Below, piece after piece: positions 26,741 through 35,963 of a DNA stretch of 64,000 bases; positions within the stretch are counted from its first letter, which is position 1, and every line of letters begins with the position of its first letter. The notes under the pieces are model-generated. The model was not told where the DNA came from. It did not search any database and saw nothing but the letters and a program-made list of their open reading frames with translations. The stretch is from Phyllobacterium calauticae (GTDB taxonomy: Bacteria > Pseudomonadota > Alphaproteobacteria > Rhizobiales > Rhizobiaceae), in the NCBI RefSeq assembly GCF_019991125.1, contig NZ_JAGENB010000006.1, forward strand, positions 124,001 through 188,000, in the 5' to 3' direction. Made by a program: the position numbers and the translations under genes.

Positions 26741-27563
26741 TGCCGCGTCCTCCCTTCAGGCTGGTGGTCCGGTTGAGAATCCAGTCGGCGACGAGATTGA
26801 CCGAGATGGCGAGGATCGCGATGGCCGCCGCCGGGATCAGCGCGGCCGGAATGCCGAAGACGATGCCTTCCTTGTTTTCCTTGACCATGCCGCCCCAGTC
26901 CGCATCCGGTGGCTGGACGCCAAGGCCCAGAAAGGACAGCGCCGACAGGAACAGCACGGCAAAGATGAAACGCAGGCCAAGTTCGGCAACCAGCGGGGTC
27001 AGGGCGTTGGGCAGTATCTCGCGGAAAATGATCCAGATGCGCCCCTCGCCGCGCAGCTTTGCCGCCTCGACGAAATCCATGACATTGATGTCGACCGCCA
27101 CGGCCCGCGCCAGCCGGTAGACGCGCGTGGCATCGAGCAGGCCCATGACGAGGATCAGCGTGGTGACATTGCCCGGCAGGACCGACAGCACCACAAGCGC
27201 GAAGATCAGCGTCGGGATCGCCATGATCAGATCGACGAAACGCGACATCAGCTGGTCGAACCAGCCGCCGATGACGGCGGCGGCGAAACCCAGCACCGAG
27301 CCGAGAATGAAGGACAGCGCCGTCGCCATGGAGGCGATGAAGATGGTGATGCGTGCGCCGTAGATCATGCGGGAAAGCAGGTCGCGGCCGAGATTGTCCG
27401 TGCCGAGCCAGTATTTCGCCGACATGGGCTCCCACACATCGCCGACGGTTTCGCCGACGGAATAAGGCGCAACCCACGGCGCAAAGATGGCCGCGAACAG
27501 AAAGACAGCCGTGATGATCAGGCCGATCCAGGCGCTGATGGGGATGTTCTTAACATTCAGCAT
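26733..27563 (-). CDS. Dipeptide-type ABC transporter permease (DppC-like)
   Basis: This 276-residue inner-membrane permease begins with one N-terminal helix (IGLIITAVFLFAAIFAPWVA). The GTDNLGRDLLSRMIYGARI motif that marks OppC/DppC proteins follows, and then the BPD_transp_1 domain with about five more helices. The EAA-type cytoplasmic loop reads EAAKLRGEGRIWIIFREILPN, the coupling site to the ATPase. It is the third gene of the four-gene importer operon (order: binding protein, DppB, DppC, ATPase). It lies nine bases after the DppB-like gene. Confidence 0.93.
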   Translation of the reverse strand: MLNVKNIPISAWIGLIITAVFLFAAIFAPWVAPYSVGETVGDVWEPMSAKYWLGTDNLGRDLLSRMIYGARITIFIASMATALSFILGSVLGFAAAVIGGWFDQLMSRFVDLIMAIPTLIFALVVLSVLPGNVTTLILVMGLLDATRVYRLARAVAVDINVMDFVEAAKLRGEGRIWIIFREILPNALTPLVAELGLRFIFAVLFLSALSFLGLGVQPPDADWGGMVKENKEGIVFGIPAALIPAAAIAILAISVNLVADWILNRTTSLKGGRGNG

Positions 27564-27572
27564 GGCGCGGCC

Positions 27573-28532
27573 TCACTTGGGATGTCTGAGGCGGGGATTG
27601 GAAACAATCGCCACGATATCAGCAATGATGTTGAGGGTGATGTAAACAGCCGCGAAAACCAGTCCGCAGGCCTGCACGACCGGCACGTCGCGCTTGGCCA
27701 CGTGGTCGACCAGATACTGCCCCATGCCGGGATAGACGAAGATCACCTCGACCACGACGACACCGACGACAAGGAAGGCCAGGTTGAGCATCACCACATT
27801 GATGATCGGGGCAATGGCATTGGGGAACGCATGGCGGGCGATGATCTGGAACGGCGTCAGCCCCTTCAGCTCAGCCGTTTCGATATAGGCCGACTGCATG
27901 ACGTTGAGAATGGCCGCCCGAGTCATGCGCATCATATGCGCCAGGACGACCAGCGTCAGCACCGTCACCGGCAGGGCGATGGCGCTCAGCCTTTCGCCAA
28001 GCGGCATGCCGTCATAAACGGTCGAGACGCTCGGAAACCATTGCAGGCGCACGGCGACGAAGTAGATCAGGAGATAACCGGTAAAGAACTCCGGCAACGA
28101 CGTCGATGCGAGGCCGAGGCCGGAGATGATCTTGTCCACCCAGCCGTTGCGGTAGCGCACGGCCAGCAAACCCAGTCCGATGGCGAGCGGAATGGAAACC
28201 ACCGCCGCCCAGAAGGCGAGGAACAGCGTGTTCCACAACCTCCCCTTGAGCGACGATGCGATGTCCTGCCCACTGGAAAGCGCCGTGCCGAGATCACCGG
28301 TCAATATGCCGCCGAGCCAATGCAGGTAGCGGATATAGGCCGGATCGTTCAGCCCCATGTCACGCCGCAGGTTTTCCAATGCCTCCGGTGTGGCCGACTG
28401 GCCGAGAATGGATTGCGCCACGTCTCCCGGCAATATCTGGGTGCCTGCGAAAATCAGCACCGAGACGGCAAGGAGAAGGAGAAGGCCCATCGCAATGCGC
28501 TGGGCCACCAGTTTGAGGACAGGACCGCTCAT
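27573..28532 (-). CDS. Dipeptide-type ABC transporter permease (DppB-like)
   Basis: This 319-residue permease has the OppB/DppB N-terminal helix (AQRIAMGLLLLLAVSVLIFAG) and the linker PEALENLRRDMGLNDP. The BPD_transp_1 domain includes a STSLPEFFTGYLLIY segment and the coupling loop ETAELKGLTPFQIIARHAFPN. The C-terminal VVVVEVIFVYPGMGQYLVD is typical. It begins 11 bases after the solute-binding protein stop and pairs with the DppC-like permease. Confidence 0.93.
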   Translation of the reverse strand: MSGPVLKLVAQRIAMGLLLLLAVSVLIFAGTQILPGDVAQSILGQSATPEALENLRRDMGLNDPAYIRYLHWLGGILTGDLGTALSSGQDIASSLKGRLWNTLFLAFWAAVVSIPLAIGLGLLAVRYRNGWVDKIISGLGLASTSLPEFFTGYLLIYFVAVRLQWFPSVSTVYDGMPLGERLSAIALPVTVLTLVVLAHMMRMTRAAILNVMQSAYIETAELKGLTPFQIIARHAFPNAIAPIINVVMLNLAFLVVGVVVVEVIFVYPGMGQYLVDHVAKRDVPVVQACGLVFAAVYITLNIIADIVAIVSNPRLRHPK

Positions 28533-28543
28533 TCGCCCCGGCC

Positions 28544-30133
28544 TTAGGCGTTCAGCCAGCAGCGGGACAAGGCATAGCCGCCACTCATTTCCTGATTGCC
28601 GTCCTTCACCCAGCCGCCAACCTTGGCGCTGGTGGCGTCGATGAAGTCGTTGAACATCGGCACGATGACACCGCCCTCGTCGCGCACCGTGACCGACATG
28701 TCACGGTACATCTGCTTGCGCTTGACGGGATCAAGTTCGGCGCGCGCTGCAATCAATGTCTTGTCGAACTTTTCATTGAAGAAGCGCGTGTCGTTCCAGT
28801 CGGCTGTGGACAGATAGGCGGTCGAATACATCTGGTCCTGGGTCGGACGGCCACCCCAATAGGATGTCGAGAACGGCTGCTTGTTCCAGACTTCCGACCA
28901 GTAGCCGTCGCCCGGTTCACGCTTGACCTCGATCTTGATGCCGGCCTTGGCCGCGCTCTGCTGGTACAGCTGGGCCGCATCGATGGCGCCGGGGAAGGCA
29001 ACATCGGAGGTGCGCAGCAGTATTGCGCCGTCATGGCCGGATTTCTTGAAGTGGAAAGCCGCCTTGTCGGGATCGTAGGCGCGCTGCTCGATATCGTCCG
29101 AGAACAGCGGATAGGCCTTGTTGATCGGGAAATCATTGCCGATGGTGCCATAGCCGCGCAGGATCTTCTGCACCATGTCTTCGCGGTTCATGGCGTATTT
29201 CAGCGCCAGACGCAGATCGTTATTGTTGAACGGCGCCGTGTTGCAATGGGCGATGAAGACGTAGTGTCCCTTGCCCGCCGCGTTCTGGATGGTCACACCC
29301 GGCACGCGCTTGACCAGATCGACGATCTTCGGCTCGACGCGGTTGATCATGTGCACCTGGCCGGACTGCAGGGCAGCCGTTCGGGCGGTGGCATCGTTGA
29401 TGACGATGATTTCGATCTGCGCCGCATGGCCGCGCTTGTCGCCATCCCAGTAATTGGCGAATTTTTCGCCGATATGCCGTACGCCCGGTTCGTCCTTGAC
29501 CACCTTGTACGGTCCGGTGCCGATACCGGCAGTAGGCTTGTCCTTGCCGCCGTTCGGCTGGATCATCAGATGGTAGTCATCCATCAGGAACGGCAGGTCG
29601 GCATTGGCTTCTTTCAATGTGAAAACAACGGTATCGCCGTCTTTCTTCACACTGTCGATGCCCTTCATGACGCCAAGGGCGCCGGACTTCGAATTGGCGT
29701 CGGAGTGGCGCTCCATCGTGGCCACGACGTCATCGGCTGTCATGTCCTTGCCGTTGTGGAACTGCACGCCCTTGCGGATCTTGAAGGTCCAGACCTTGGC
29801 ATCGGGGGTTGATCCCCATTCGGTTGCCAGTTTTGGATTGAGCGTGCCGTCTGGCTGGATTTCGACAAGCTGCTCGCCCCACTGGCGGCCGAACTTGTAC
29901 GGCACCTGGCTCTGCCATGTCGCGGGGTCCATGCTGTCGGTCGAGGCACCGCCCTGCATGCCGGCTTTCAGCGTGCCGCCCTTGACTGGGCCTTCGGCGA
30001 GAGCCGCACTGGACAGAAGTGAATTGGCAAAAACGGTGGTGACACCGAGGGCTGCTGCACGGCCGAGAAAGTCACGCCGCGACAGATGTCCGCGGGCGAC
30101 CTTGCGGCTCAGATAATCGAGTTCTCTTGACAT
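28544..30133 (-). CDS. Dipeptide-type ABC transporter substrate-binding protein, Tat-exported
   Basis: This is a 529-residue SBP_bac_5 family periplasmic protein. A twin-arginine signal is visible near the N-terminus (LSRRDFLGRAAALG followed by a hydrophobic run and ALAEG), so it is exported folded. The family features are GTLNPKLATEW, VWTFKIRKGVQFHNGKDMTADDV and the GTGPYKV motif. ATG 30133 is chosen because AAGGGGA lies at correct distance; the ATG six bases further up sits on the ribosome site itself. It is the first gene of the importer operon, with a 121-bp promoter gap from the CocE gene. The ligand is not predictable from sequence. Confidence 0.92.
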   Translation of the reverse strand: MSRELDYLSRKVARGHLSRRDFLGRAAALGVTTVFANSLLSSAALAEGPVKGGTLKAGMQGGASTDSMDPATWQSQVPYKFGRQWGEQLVEIQPDGTLNPKLATEWGSTPDAKVWTFKIRKGVQFHNGKDMTADDVVATMERHSDANSKSGALGVMKGIDSVKKDGDTVVFTLKEANADLPFLMDDYHLMIQPNGGKDKPTAGIGTGPYKVVKDEPGVRHIGEKFANYWDGDKRGHAAQIEIIVINDATARTAALQSGQVHMINRVEPKIVDLVKRVPGVTIQNAAGKGHYVFIAHCNTAPFNNNDLRLALKYAMNREDMVQKILRGYGTIGNDFPINKAYPLFSDDIEQRAYDPDKAAFHFKKSGHDGAILLRTSDVAFPGAIDAAQLYQQSAAKAGIKIEVKREPGDGYWSEVWNKQPFSTSYWGGRPTQDQMYSTAYLSTADWNDTRFFNEKFDKTLIAARAELDPVKRKQMYRDMSVTVRDEGGVIVPMFNDFIDATSAKVGGWVKDGNQEMSGGYALSRCWLNA

Positions 30134-30254
30134 ACCCATTCCCCTTTTGTTGCTTGGAACGCATGGCGTCCAAATTCGGTTTTTGTGAATTATGCGACTT
30201 GATACCCGTAAATTTCAACCGTTAACGTGACTGTCTAACGTTCTCCTCCAGCAA

Positions 30255-32267
30255 TCAGATGTATTGACGCGCGATCGTCTCGGCGAAATTCCGCTCGAAA
30301 ACCAGTCCGTCATTTTCGTAGGCTTCGATCCGGCCGGTCAGATGAAAATTGGCCTTGTCCGACCGCATCGTGGTGAACGTTTCCGTACGCACGCGCCATT
30401 CGTCGCGGCCGGACAGTTCCGTCCAATGCGTCTCGCCATAGGCGGACAGCGGATCGTCCGCGTGGATTTCCCAGCGTTCGCGCGCCACGCTGCCGTGGAC
30501 GAGCCCATGTTCCTTGTCCCGCGCCTCGCCAAAATCATCCTCGATCGACAGGATGATCCTGCCGCTGACCTGGTCATGTTCGATCCGGCGGCTGTTGGTG
30601 CCCTTGCGCAGGATGTCGAGCTGCCAGGGCGACGCGGCCTCGGGCTCGGGAAAGGTCCATTCATCGCCGGTGGCGAGATCGCGCGACGGCAGGTCGAGCG
30701 CGCCCGCATGCAGCGTCAGGCTGACCGCTTCCGGCGATGGCCAGACCATCGGCCAGTAGCTGGAGGAAACGGCGATGCGCAGCCGGTGCCCGGCGGGTAC
30801 GCGATAGGCGATATCGTCGAGCTTGAAGCGGATTTTTACGGGTTCGCCCGGCGTGAGCGCTTGGGGTTTTTCATGGCTGTCGCGGTGACACAGGTTGAAC
30901 ACGCCATAGGTGATGCGCGTTGAAGCACCATCGGGATGCACGTCGCACAGGCGCACGGCAACCATGGCAACGGGCTTGTCGCTGGACACGGTCAGGCTGA
31001 TTTCCGGCGCGCCGACAATATCGACCGCTTTTTCCAGGATATCGCCGTCATAGCAGACGGACAGCGCATCATCGCGGCGCTGGTCGCCTGGAAGCTCCGG
31101 GCCGAGCCAGATGGCGCAATATTCGCCGCCCATCATGCCGCAATCCTGCGGCGAGGCGACGAGATGGGAAAACGCCCCGCCCCGTCCGGCGCTCAGGGAC
31201 TTGTCGGCACCGAGCTGAAGGACCTCGCTGCGGATCGTTTTGGACGGCCATTGCGGCTCGGCAATCCAGTACCCCGGACGCTCCGTGTACCAGCTTTTCG
31301 GGCGGACCGAATCCATGAGATAGCCGCGATAGGCCGGATCGTTCTCGACGCCGGTATCGATGTCCTTCAGCCAGCGGTCCCACCAGCGCAGTGCCTCCTG
31401 CAGGAAGCCGATGCGCGGTTCCGGCACGGCAAAATGCGGGTATTTGTGCACCCACGGCCCGACAATGCCTTTGACGGGTGCCTTTATGCCTTCCATCAGG
31501 CGCGGCACCGCGTTCTTGTAGGCATCGCCCCAGCCGCCGACGGCCAGCGTGGCGGCCTTGATGGCGGAAAAATCCTCGCAGACCGAGCCGCGCTTCCAAT
31601 AGGCGTCGCGCGTCTGGTGCGCCAGCCAGACGGCCGGCAGGAACGGTTCATGATCGAGCCGGTCCAGCCACATGCTGCGCCACTTGTCGCCGACCAGAGC
31701 CGGATCGGGCGAGCGGGAGGAATAGGCGAGCATGGTGGCGCCCCACCCCAGATTCTCGTTGAGCAGCAGCCCACCCTTGTAATGGATGTCGTCGGCATAG
31801 CGGTCGTCGGTGGAGCAGAGCGTGATGATGGCCTTCAGCGCTTCCGGCTGCAGCGCGGCCACCTGCAATGAATTGAACCCGCCCCAGGAAATGCCCATCA
31901 TGCCGACCTTGCCTGTTGACCAGGGCTGCGCCGCGATCCATTTGATCACCGCGCAGGCATCGTTCAGTTCCTGAACCGAATATTCATCCTCCATCAGCCC
32001 TTCCGAATCGCCGTTGCCGCGCATGTCGACGCGCAGGCACGCATAGCCATGCCCGGCGATATAGGGATGGGTGAGATTATCGCGCGCCGTCGTGCCGTCG
32101 CGCTTGCGATAGGGCAGAAATTCGAGAATCGCGGGAACCGGGTTTTCCATGGCGTCCTCGGGCATCCAGACCCGGGCCGACAGGCGGCAGCCATCGGGCA
32201 AGACGATGCCCAGATCGGCGGTTTCTTTCACTTGGTGCTGAAATGTTTCGACTGTCCGCATTATCAT
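30255..32267 (-). CDS. CocE/NonD-family alpha/beta hydrolase
   Basis: This is a 670-residue S15/CocE-like hydrolase. The N-terminal alpha/beta-hydrolase part has PYRKRDGTT, VDMRGNGDSEG and nucleophile Ser127 in GISWGG. The C-terminal jelly-roll X-Pro dipeptidyl-peptidase domain (about 370-600) has VPAGHRLRIAVSSSYWP. Members cleave esters such as cocaine and glutaryl-7-ACA, or proline dipeptides. It is transcribed toward the dipeptide-type importer, 115 bp upstream of the binding-protein gene, so its substrate may be what the importer brings in. There is no signal peptide, so it is cytoplasmic. ATG 32261 (two codons down) has the better spacing to GAAAG and may be the true start. Confidence 0.88.
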   Translation of the reverse strand: MIMRTVETFQHQVKETADLGIVLPDGCRLSARVWMPEDAMENPVPAILEFLPYRKRDGTTARDNLTHPYIAGHGYACLRVDMRGNGDSEGLMEDEYSVQELNDACAVIKWIAAQPWSTGKVGMMGISWGGFNSLQVAALQPEALKAIITLCSTDDRYADDIHYKGGLLLNENLGWGATMLAYSSRSPDPALVGDKWRSMWLDRLDHEPFLPAVWLAHQTRDAYWKRGSVCEDFSAIKAATLAVGGWGDAYKNAVPRLMEGIKAPVKGIVGPWVHKYPHFAVPEPRIGFLQEALRWWDRWLKDIDTGVENDPAYRGYLMDSVRPKSWYTERPGYWIAEPQWPSKTIRSEVLQLGADKSLSAGRGGAFSHLVASPQDCGMMGGEYCAIWLGPELPGDQRRDDALSVCYDGDILEKAVDIVGAPEISLTVSSDKPVAMVAVRLCDVHPDGASTRITYGVFNLCHRDSHEKPQALTPGEPVKIRFKLDDIAYRVPAGHRLRIAVSSSYWPMVWPSPEAVSLTLHAGALDLPSRDLATGDEWTFPEPEAASPWQLDILRKGTNSRRIEHDQVSGRIILSIEDDFGEARDKEHGLVHGSVARERWEIHADDPLSAYGETHWTELSGRDEWRVRTETFTTMRSDKANFHLTGRIEAYENDGLVFERNFAETIARQYI

Positions 32268-32455
32268 CTTTCGTCCTCACAGCGGAGCTGAAAACAGATA
32301 ACGCACACCGGGCAGAATACCCGGTAAAAACATCAATCCCATTTTCTCGTCTTTTGCGAGGTGTTCCTTTTTATCCTACTATGCGCATCTGTCCGGCTAA
32401 GCGGACCAAACACTTGCGACATATGTGCGGTCATTTGCGTCACGATGAAAAAGTC

Positions 32456-33295
32456 TCATCCGAGCCTCGATGGTATGAGCTTTTCCAGCCGCCGGAACAG
32501 GAAAACGATGATGCCGGTGATGACGAGATACCCGGCCACCAGCAGCAGAAGCGGCTCATAGGTGATGTAGGTATCCTGCCTGACGCGCGAGGCCACGGAA
32601 TAGAGATCGACGACCGTAATCGTCGCCACCAGGGGCGTGGATTTCAGCTGCAGGACCGCCTCGCCCGCCAGCGTCGGCAGAGCGCGGTGAATGGCCTGCG
32701 GCAGCCAGATGCGGCGGAAAATCGTGAAGCGGCGCATGCCGAAGGCGCGCGCGGATTCGAGCTGTCCCTTGGGCACACCGGCGAAGGCGCCGCGCATGAC
32801 TTCGCCCTCATAGCCCGCATAGGACAGGGACAGCGCGAGAACGGCATAGGGCCATGCCTGCCTGAGATAAGGCCAGAGTTCAGAACTGCGTATCCACGGA
32901 TATTGCGGAAACAGCGAGCCTAGCCCGTAATACAGCAGCCAGAGCTGCAGGAGCAGCGGCGTGCCGCGGATCACCGTGCAGAACACGCGCGCCGGCACCG
33001 CCACCACAGCGGGCCCGGCTGCCTGTGCCAGTCCAAGCGGAACCGCCAGCAGAAAGCCGATGATCACAGTGACGACCAGTATCCAGATCGTCCGCCACAG
33101 GCCCTGCAGGATCAGATCGCCGTAATTGGGCAGCCAGTCCCAGCGCATGAAGACAACAGCCGAGGCCACCAGCGCGAGGCCGATGAGGATGAGAACGATC
33201 CGGTGCGGTGGCAGTGCGCGCGCCTGACCGCTCGTGTCGCTGTCCTTGTGGATCTGGAATGTCTCGATCGGGGTTTCCAGCGGCGTCTCGGTCAT
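32456..33295 (-). CDS. Polar amino acid ABC transporter permease (HisM/OccM-like)
   Basis: This 279-residue permease has a hydrophilic N-terminal extension of about 30 residues. The His/Glu/Gln-type BPD_transp_1 domain follows: TIRGTPLLLQLWLLYYGLGS and the coupling loop ESARAFGMRRFTIFRRIWLPQA. It starts within the stop of the preceding permease (TAATG), so the two are translationally coupled. It is the last gene of the importer operon. The same reading frame stays open across the upstream genes, but only this part has membrane-protein character. Confidence 0.92.
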   Translation of the reverse strand: MTETPLETPIETFQIHKDSDTSGQARALPPHRIVLILIGLALVASAVVFMRWDWLPNYGDLILQGLWRTIWILVVTVIIGFLLAVPLGLAQAAGPAVVAVPARVFCTVIRGTPLLLQLWLLYYGLGSLFPQYPWIRSSELWPYLRQAWPYAVLALSLSYAGYEGEVMRGAFAGVPKGQLESARAFGMRRFTIFRRIWLPQAIHRALPTLAGEAVLQLKSTPLVATITVVDLYSVASRVRQDTYITYEPLLLLVAGYLVITGIIVFLFRRLEKLIPSRLG

Positions 33296-34047
33296 TACCG
33301 CGCCTCCTTGACGGAAGGCATGCCGCGCCGCGCCCATTGCTCGACCTTGGCAAGGATGACATTGGAAAACAGCGTGATGGCGAGGTAGAGGATGCCGGCT
33401 GCGATGAAGAACAGGAAATACGCCTTTGTCGTGCCCGCCGCCTGCCGGGTGACGAGCGTCAACTCGCTGAAACCGACGACTGCCAGCAGCGCCGTATCCT
33501 TGGTCGAGATCAGCCAGAGATTGGCAAGGCCCGGCAGCGCATGCGGCAGCATGGCCGGCAGGGTGATGCGGCGCATCATCAGAACAGGCGACATGCCGTA
33601 GGCCCGCGCCGCCTCGATTTCCCCCTGCGGAATGGCCTTGATGGCACCGCGCAGCACCTCGGTTGCATAGGCGCCCTGCACGAAGCCGAGAACCACGATC
33701 CCCGCCACCAGTCCGCTGATGTCGACGCGCTGATAGCCGAGACTCTCGAGCACCCGGTTGATCATGTCGGTACCGGCATAATAGAGCAACAGGATCAGCA
33801 CCAGTTCCGGCACGGCGCGGACGATGGTGGTGTAGATGGCGGCGATGTCGCGCACGAGCGGGCCGCCATAAAGCTTGCCATAGGCGCCGACCGTGCCGAT
33901 GAGCAATCCCATGCCAAAGGCGCCGACGGCGATCTGCAGCGAATTCGCCAGACCGCGCAGGAGGTTGCCGCCCCAACCCGGCGGATTGGGCGACAGAAGG
34001 TCGAACATGCCGGCTATTGCGGCGGGAGCAATCGATGCGTCGGCCAA
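33295..34047 (-). CDS. Polar amino acid ABC transporter permease (HisQ/OccQ-like)
   Basis: This 250-residue permease of the His/Lys/Arg/octopine importer group has GLANSLQIAVGAFGMGLLIG, the motif VRAVPELVLILLLYYAG and the coupling loop EAARAYGMSPVLMMRRITLPAML. With its partner at 32456-33295 it forms the membrane channel for a basic or polar amino acid. It lies 81 bp after the binding-protein gene. Confidence 0.92.
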   Translation of the reverse strand: MADASIAPAAIAGMFDLLSPNPPGWGGNLLRGLANSLQIAVGAFGMGLLIGTVGAYGKLYGGPLVRDIAAIYTTIVRAVPELVLILLLYYAGTDMINRVLESLGYQRVDISGLVAGIVVLGFVQGAYATEVLRGAIKAIPQGEIEAARAYGMSPVLMMRRITLPAMLPHALPGLANLWLISTKDTALLAVVGFSELTLVTRQAAGTTKAYFLFFIAAGILYLAITLFSNVILAKVEQWARRGMPSVKEAR

Positions 34048-34128
34048 GCCGTCCTCGATTCAGAACAATGGAATGTGTTGCGTCAAACGGAAGGAACGGA
34101 GCAGGCAAAGCCTGCTCCGAACAGCGGC

Positions 34129-34908
34129 CTAGCCGCCGTAAATATCGAAGTTGAAATATTTCTTCGAAATCTCGTCGTACTTGCCGTTGGTGCGAATGTC
34201 CTTGATGGCCGCATTGATCTTGGTCTTCAGCTCCGTCTCGCCCTTGCGCAGACCGACACCGACACCGGGTCCAAGCACTTCCAGATCGGGCGCGACCTTG
34301 CCCTTGATCTCGCAGCAGGCCTTGCCCGCATCGGTCTGGGCAAAGGTCTCGAGCGCCAGCGAATCGGCCTGCGTGGCGTCGATACGTCCGGCAGCCAGAT
34401 CCTGATTGGCTTCGTCCTGCGTCTGGTATTCCTTGATCTCGGCGGCGGTCGCGGCGAAATGCTTCTTCGCATAGGCCTGGTGGATGGTCGAAACCTGCAC
34501 ACCGAGCACCTTGCCCTTCAGGCCTTCCGGCGACGCGTCCATCTTGACGTCCTTCGAGCCGAGAATGACCGTTGGCGTGTTGTAATATTTGTCGGAGAAA
34601 TCGATGGTCTTCTCGCGCTCCGGCGTGATCGACATGGAGGCGGCGATCACATCGATCTTCTTGGTGGTCAGCGCCGGAATGATGCCGTCCCACGACACGG
34701 GCGTGATGACGCAATCAAGCTTGGCCTGCGCGCAGATGGCAAGGGCGACATCGACTTCCCAGCCTTCCCACTTGCCCGAGGCATCCGGCGAGGCGAAGGG
34801 CGGATAGGGTTCGGCGGCAATGCCGACCTTGATCTGTTCGGCGCTGGCGATTCCCATTCCGGCAACCAGCACAGCGGCGGCAACCGCTGATTTCAAGAAA
34901 ACTTTCAT
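34129..34908 (-). CDS. Basic/polar amino acid ABC transporter substrate-binding protein
   Basis: This 259-residue SBP_bac_3 periplasmic protein has a Sec signal peptide of about 22 residues ending GIASA-E. Mature features are PYPPFASPDASGKWEGWEVDV, PALTTKKIDVIAASMSITPEREKTIDFSDKYY, and a Cys pair in GKACCEI. The family covers Lys/Arg/Orn, His and octopine/nopaline binding. ATG 34908 is preceded by GGAGATAGGA. Facing the dimethylargininase/AruHI operon across a divergent region, it is a natural importer for arginine or a modified arginine; this is inferred from context. Confidence 0.9.
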   Translation of the reverse strand: MKVFLKSAVAAAVLVAGMGIASAEQIKVGIAAEPYPPFASPDASGKWEGWEVDVALAICAQAKLDCVITPVSWDGIIPALTTKKIDVIAASMSITPEREKTIDFSDKYYNTPTVILGSKDVKMDASPEGLKGKVLGVQVSTIHQAYAKKHFAATAAEIKEYQTQDEANQDLAAGRIDATQADSLALETFAQTDAGKACCEIKGKVAPDLEVLGPGVGVGLRKGETELKTKINAAIKDIRTNGKYDEISKKYFNFDIYGG

Positions 34909-34968
34909 TCCTATCTCCATTTCTCTTTATTGTTCCCCAGGATTATTCCCTGTATTTTTTCATGCGAC

Positions 34969-35793
34969 TTATGAAACAGTACGGATAAACTGCTTCAAAC
35001 GTTCGGATTTTGGTGATCCGAACAATTCTTCCGGCGGCCCCTCTTCTTCGACAATGCCGTTGTGCAGATACATGACATGGCTCGCCACTTCCCGGGCGAA
35101 TTTCATCTCATGCGTGACCAGGAGCATCGTCCGCCCCTCCTTGGCGAGGTCACCGATAACTTTCAGGACTTCTCCGACCAGTTCCGGATCGAGCGCGGAT
35201 GTCGGCTCGTCAAACAGCATGACGCGCGGCTGGATGGCGAGCGCGCGGGCAATGGCACCGCGCTGCTGCTGGCCGCCGGAGAGAAAGGCGGGATAGACAT
35301 CGCGCTTGGCCGAAAGCCCGACCCGCTCCAGCAATTGCTCGCCGATGGCCATGGCCTCGTCACGCTTCATCCCCAGCACGTGAACCGGCACTTCGATGAC
35401 ATTCTGGATCAGGGTCATGTGCTGCCAGAGATTGAAATTCTGGAACACCATGCCAAGCCGGCTGCGGATACGCTCGATCTGGCGCCGGTTGGCGGGATAC
35501 TGGCCGCCCTCGCCGTCGCTGACCATCTGCACGTCCTCGCCATTGATGCGGATGACGCCGCTCGTCGGGTTTTCGAGGAAATTGATGCAGCGCAGGAAGG
35601 TGGACTTGCCCGAGCCGCTGCCGCCGATCATGGCAACCACGTCGCCGTCTTTGGCTGTCAGCGAAACGCCCTTGAGAACCTCAAGGGCGCCGAACTTCTT
35701 GTGCAGGTTCCAGACGTGGATGGCTTCGGCCCGTTCGGCCGCACCGGGTTGGAGCGGGTCCGTGGCAACGGATGCGCGCAACGCCTCCGTCAT
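34969..35793 (-). CDS. Polar amino acid ABC transporter ATPase (HisP/OccP-like)
   Basis: This 274-residue ABC ATPase has Walker A GGSGSGKS (about 57-64), Q-loop MVFQNFNLWQHMT, signature LSGGQQQRGAIARAL and Walker B MLFDEPTSALD, with the His/Gln-type DGEGGQYPANRRQIERIRSRLG insertion region. It is the first gene of the importer operon, transcribed away from the dimethylargininase gene. The order ATPase, binding protein, permease, permease is unusual only in having the ATPase first. Confidence 0.93.
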   Translation of the reverse strand: MTEALRASVATDPLQPGAAERAEAIHVWNLHKKFGALEVLKGVSLTAKDGDVVAMIGGSGSGKSTFLRCINFLENPTSGVIRINGEDVQMVSDGEGGQYPANRRQIERIRSRLGMVFQNFNLWQHMTLIQNVIEVPVHVLGMKRDEAMAIGEQLLERVGLSAKRDVYPAFLSGGQQQRGAIARALAIQPRVMLFDEPTSALDPELVGEVLKVIGDLAKEGRTMLLVTHEMKFAREVASHVMYLHNGIVEEEGPPEELFGSPKSERLKQFIRTVS

Positions 35794-35963
35794 TGCTGGG
35801 TTCCCATGGGTTGTCTTGCACCTGCTGTCATGACACCGTTCATTTCTGCCTGTTTTGTCAGCATGAGGCGAAACTGCCTAATTTAGGGCATCACACCACT
35901 TGCGCTCTAATTATGCAAGCGTATAAATACTCCCAGATGCAATTTTTACGAGAGAGCAGTCGC

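Noticed and set aside
26670-28547. A 625-codon plus-strand frame across two permease genes
   Set aside because: His/Arg/Asp-rich antisense shadow of membrane proteins; no ribosome site or family similarity.
32456-34714. A 752-codon open frame on the minus strand spanning the amino-acid importer genes
   Set aside because: Only its last 279 residues look like a permease. The remainder is out-of-frame reading of the other permease and the binding-protein gene, both of which have clear family motifs in their own frames.
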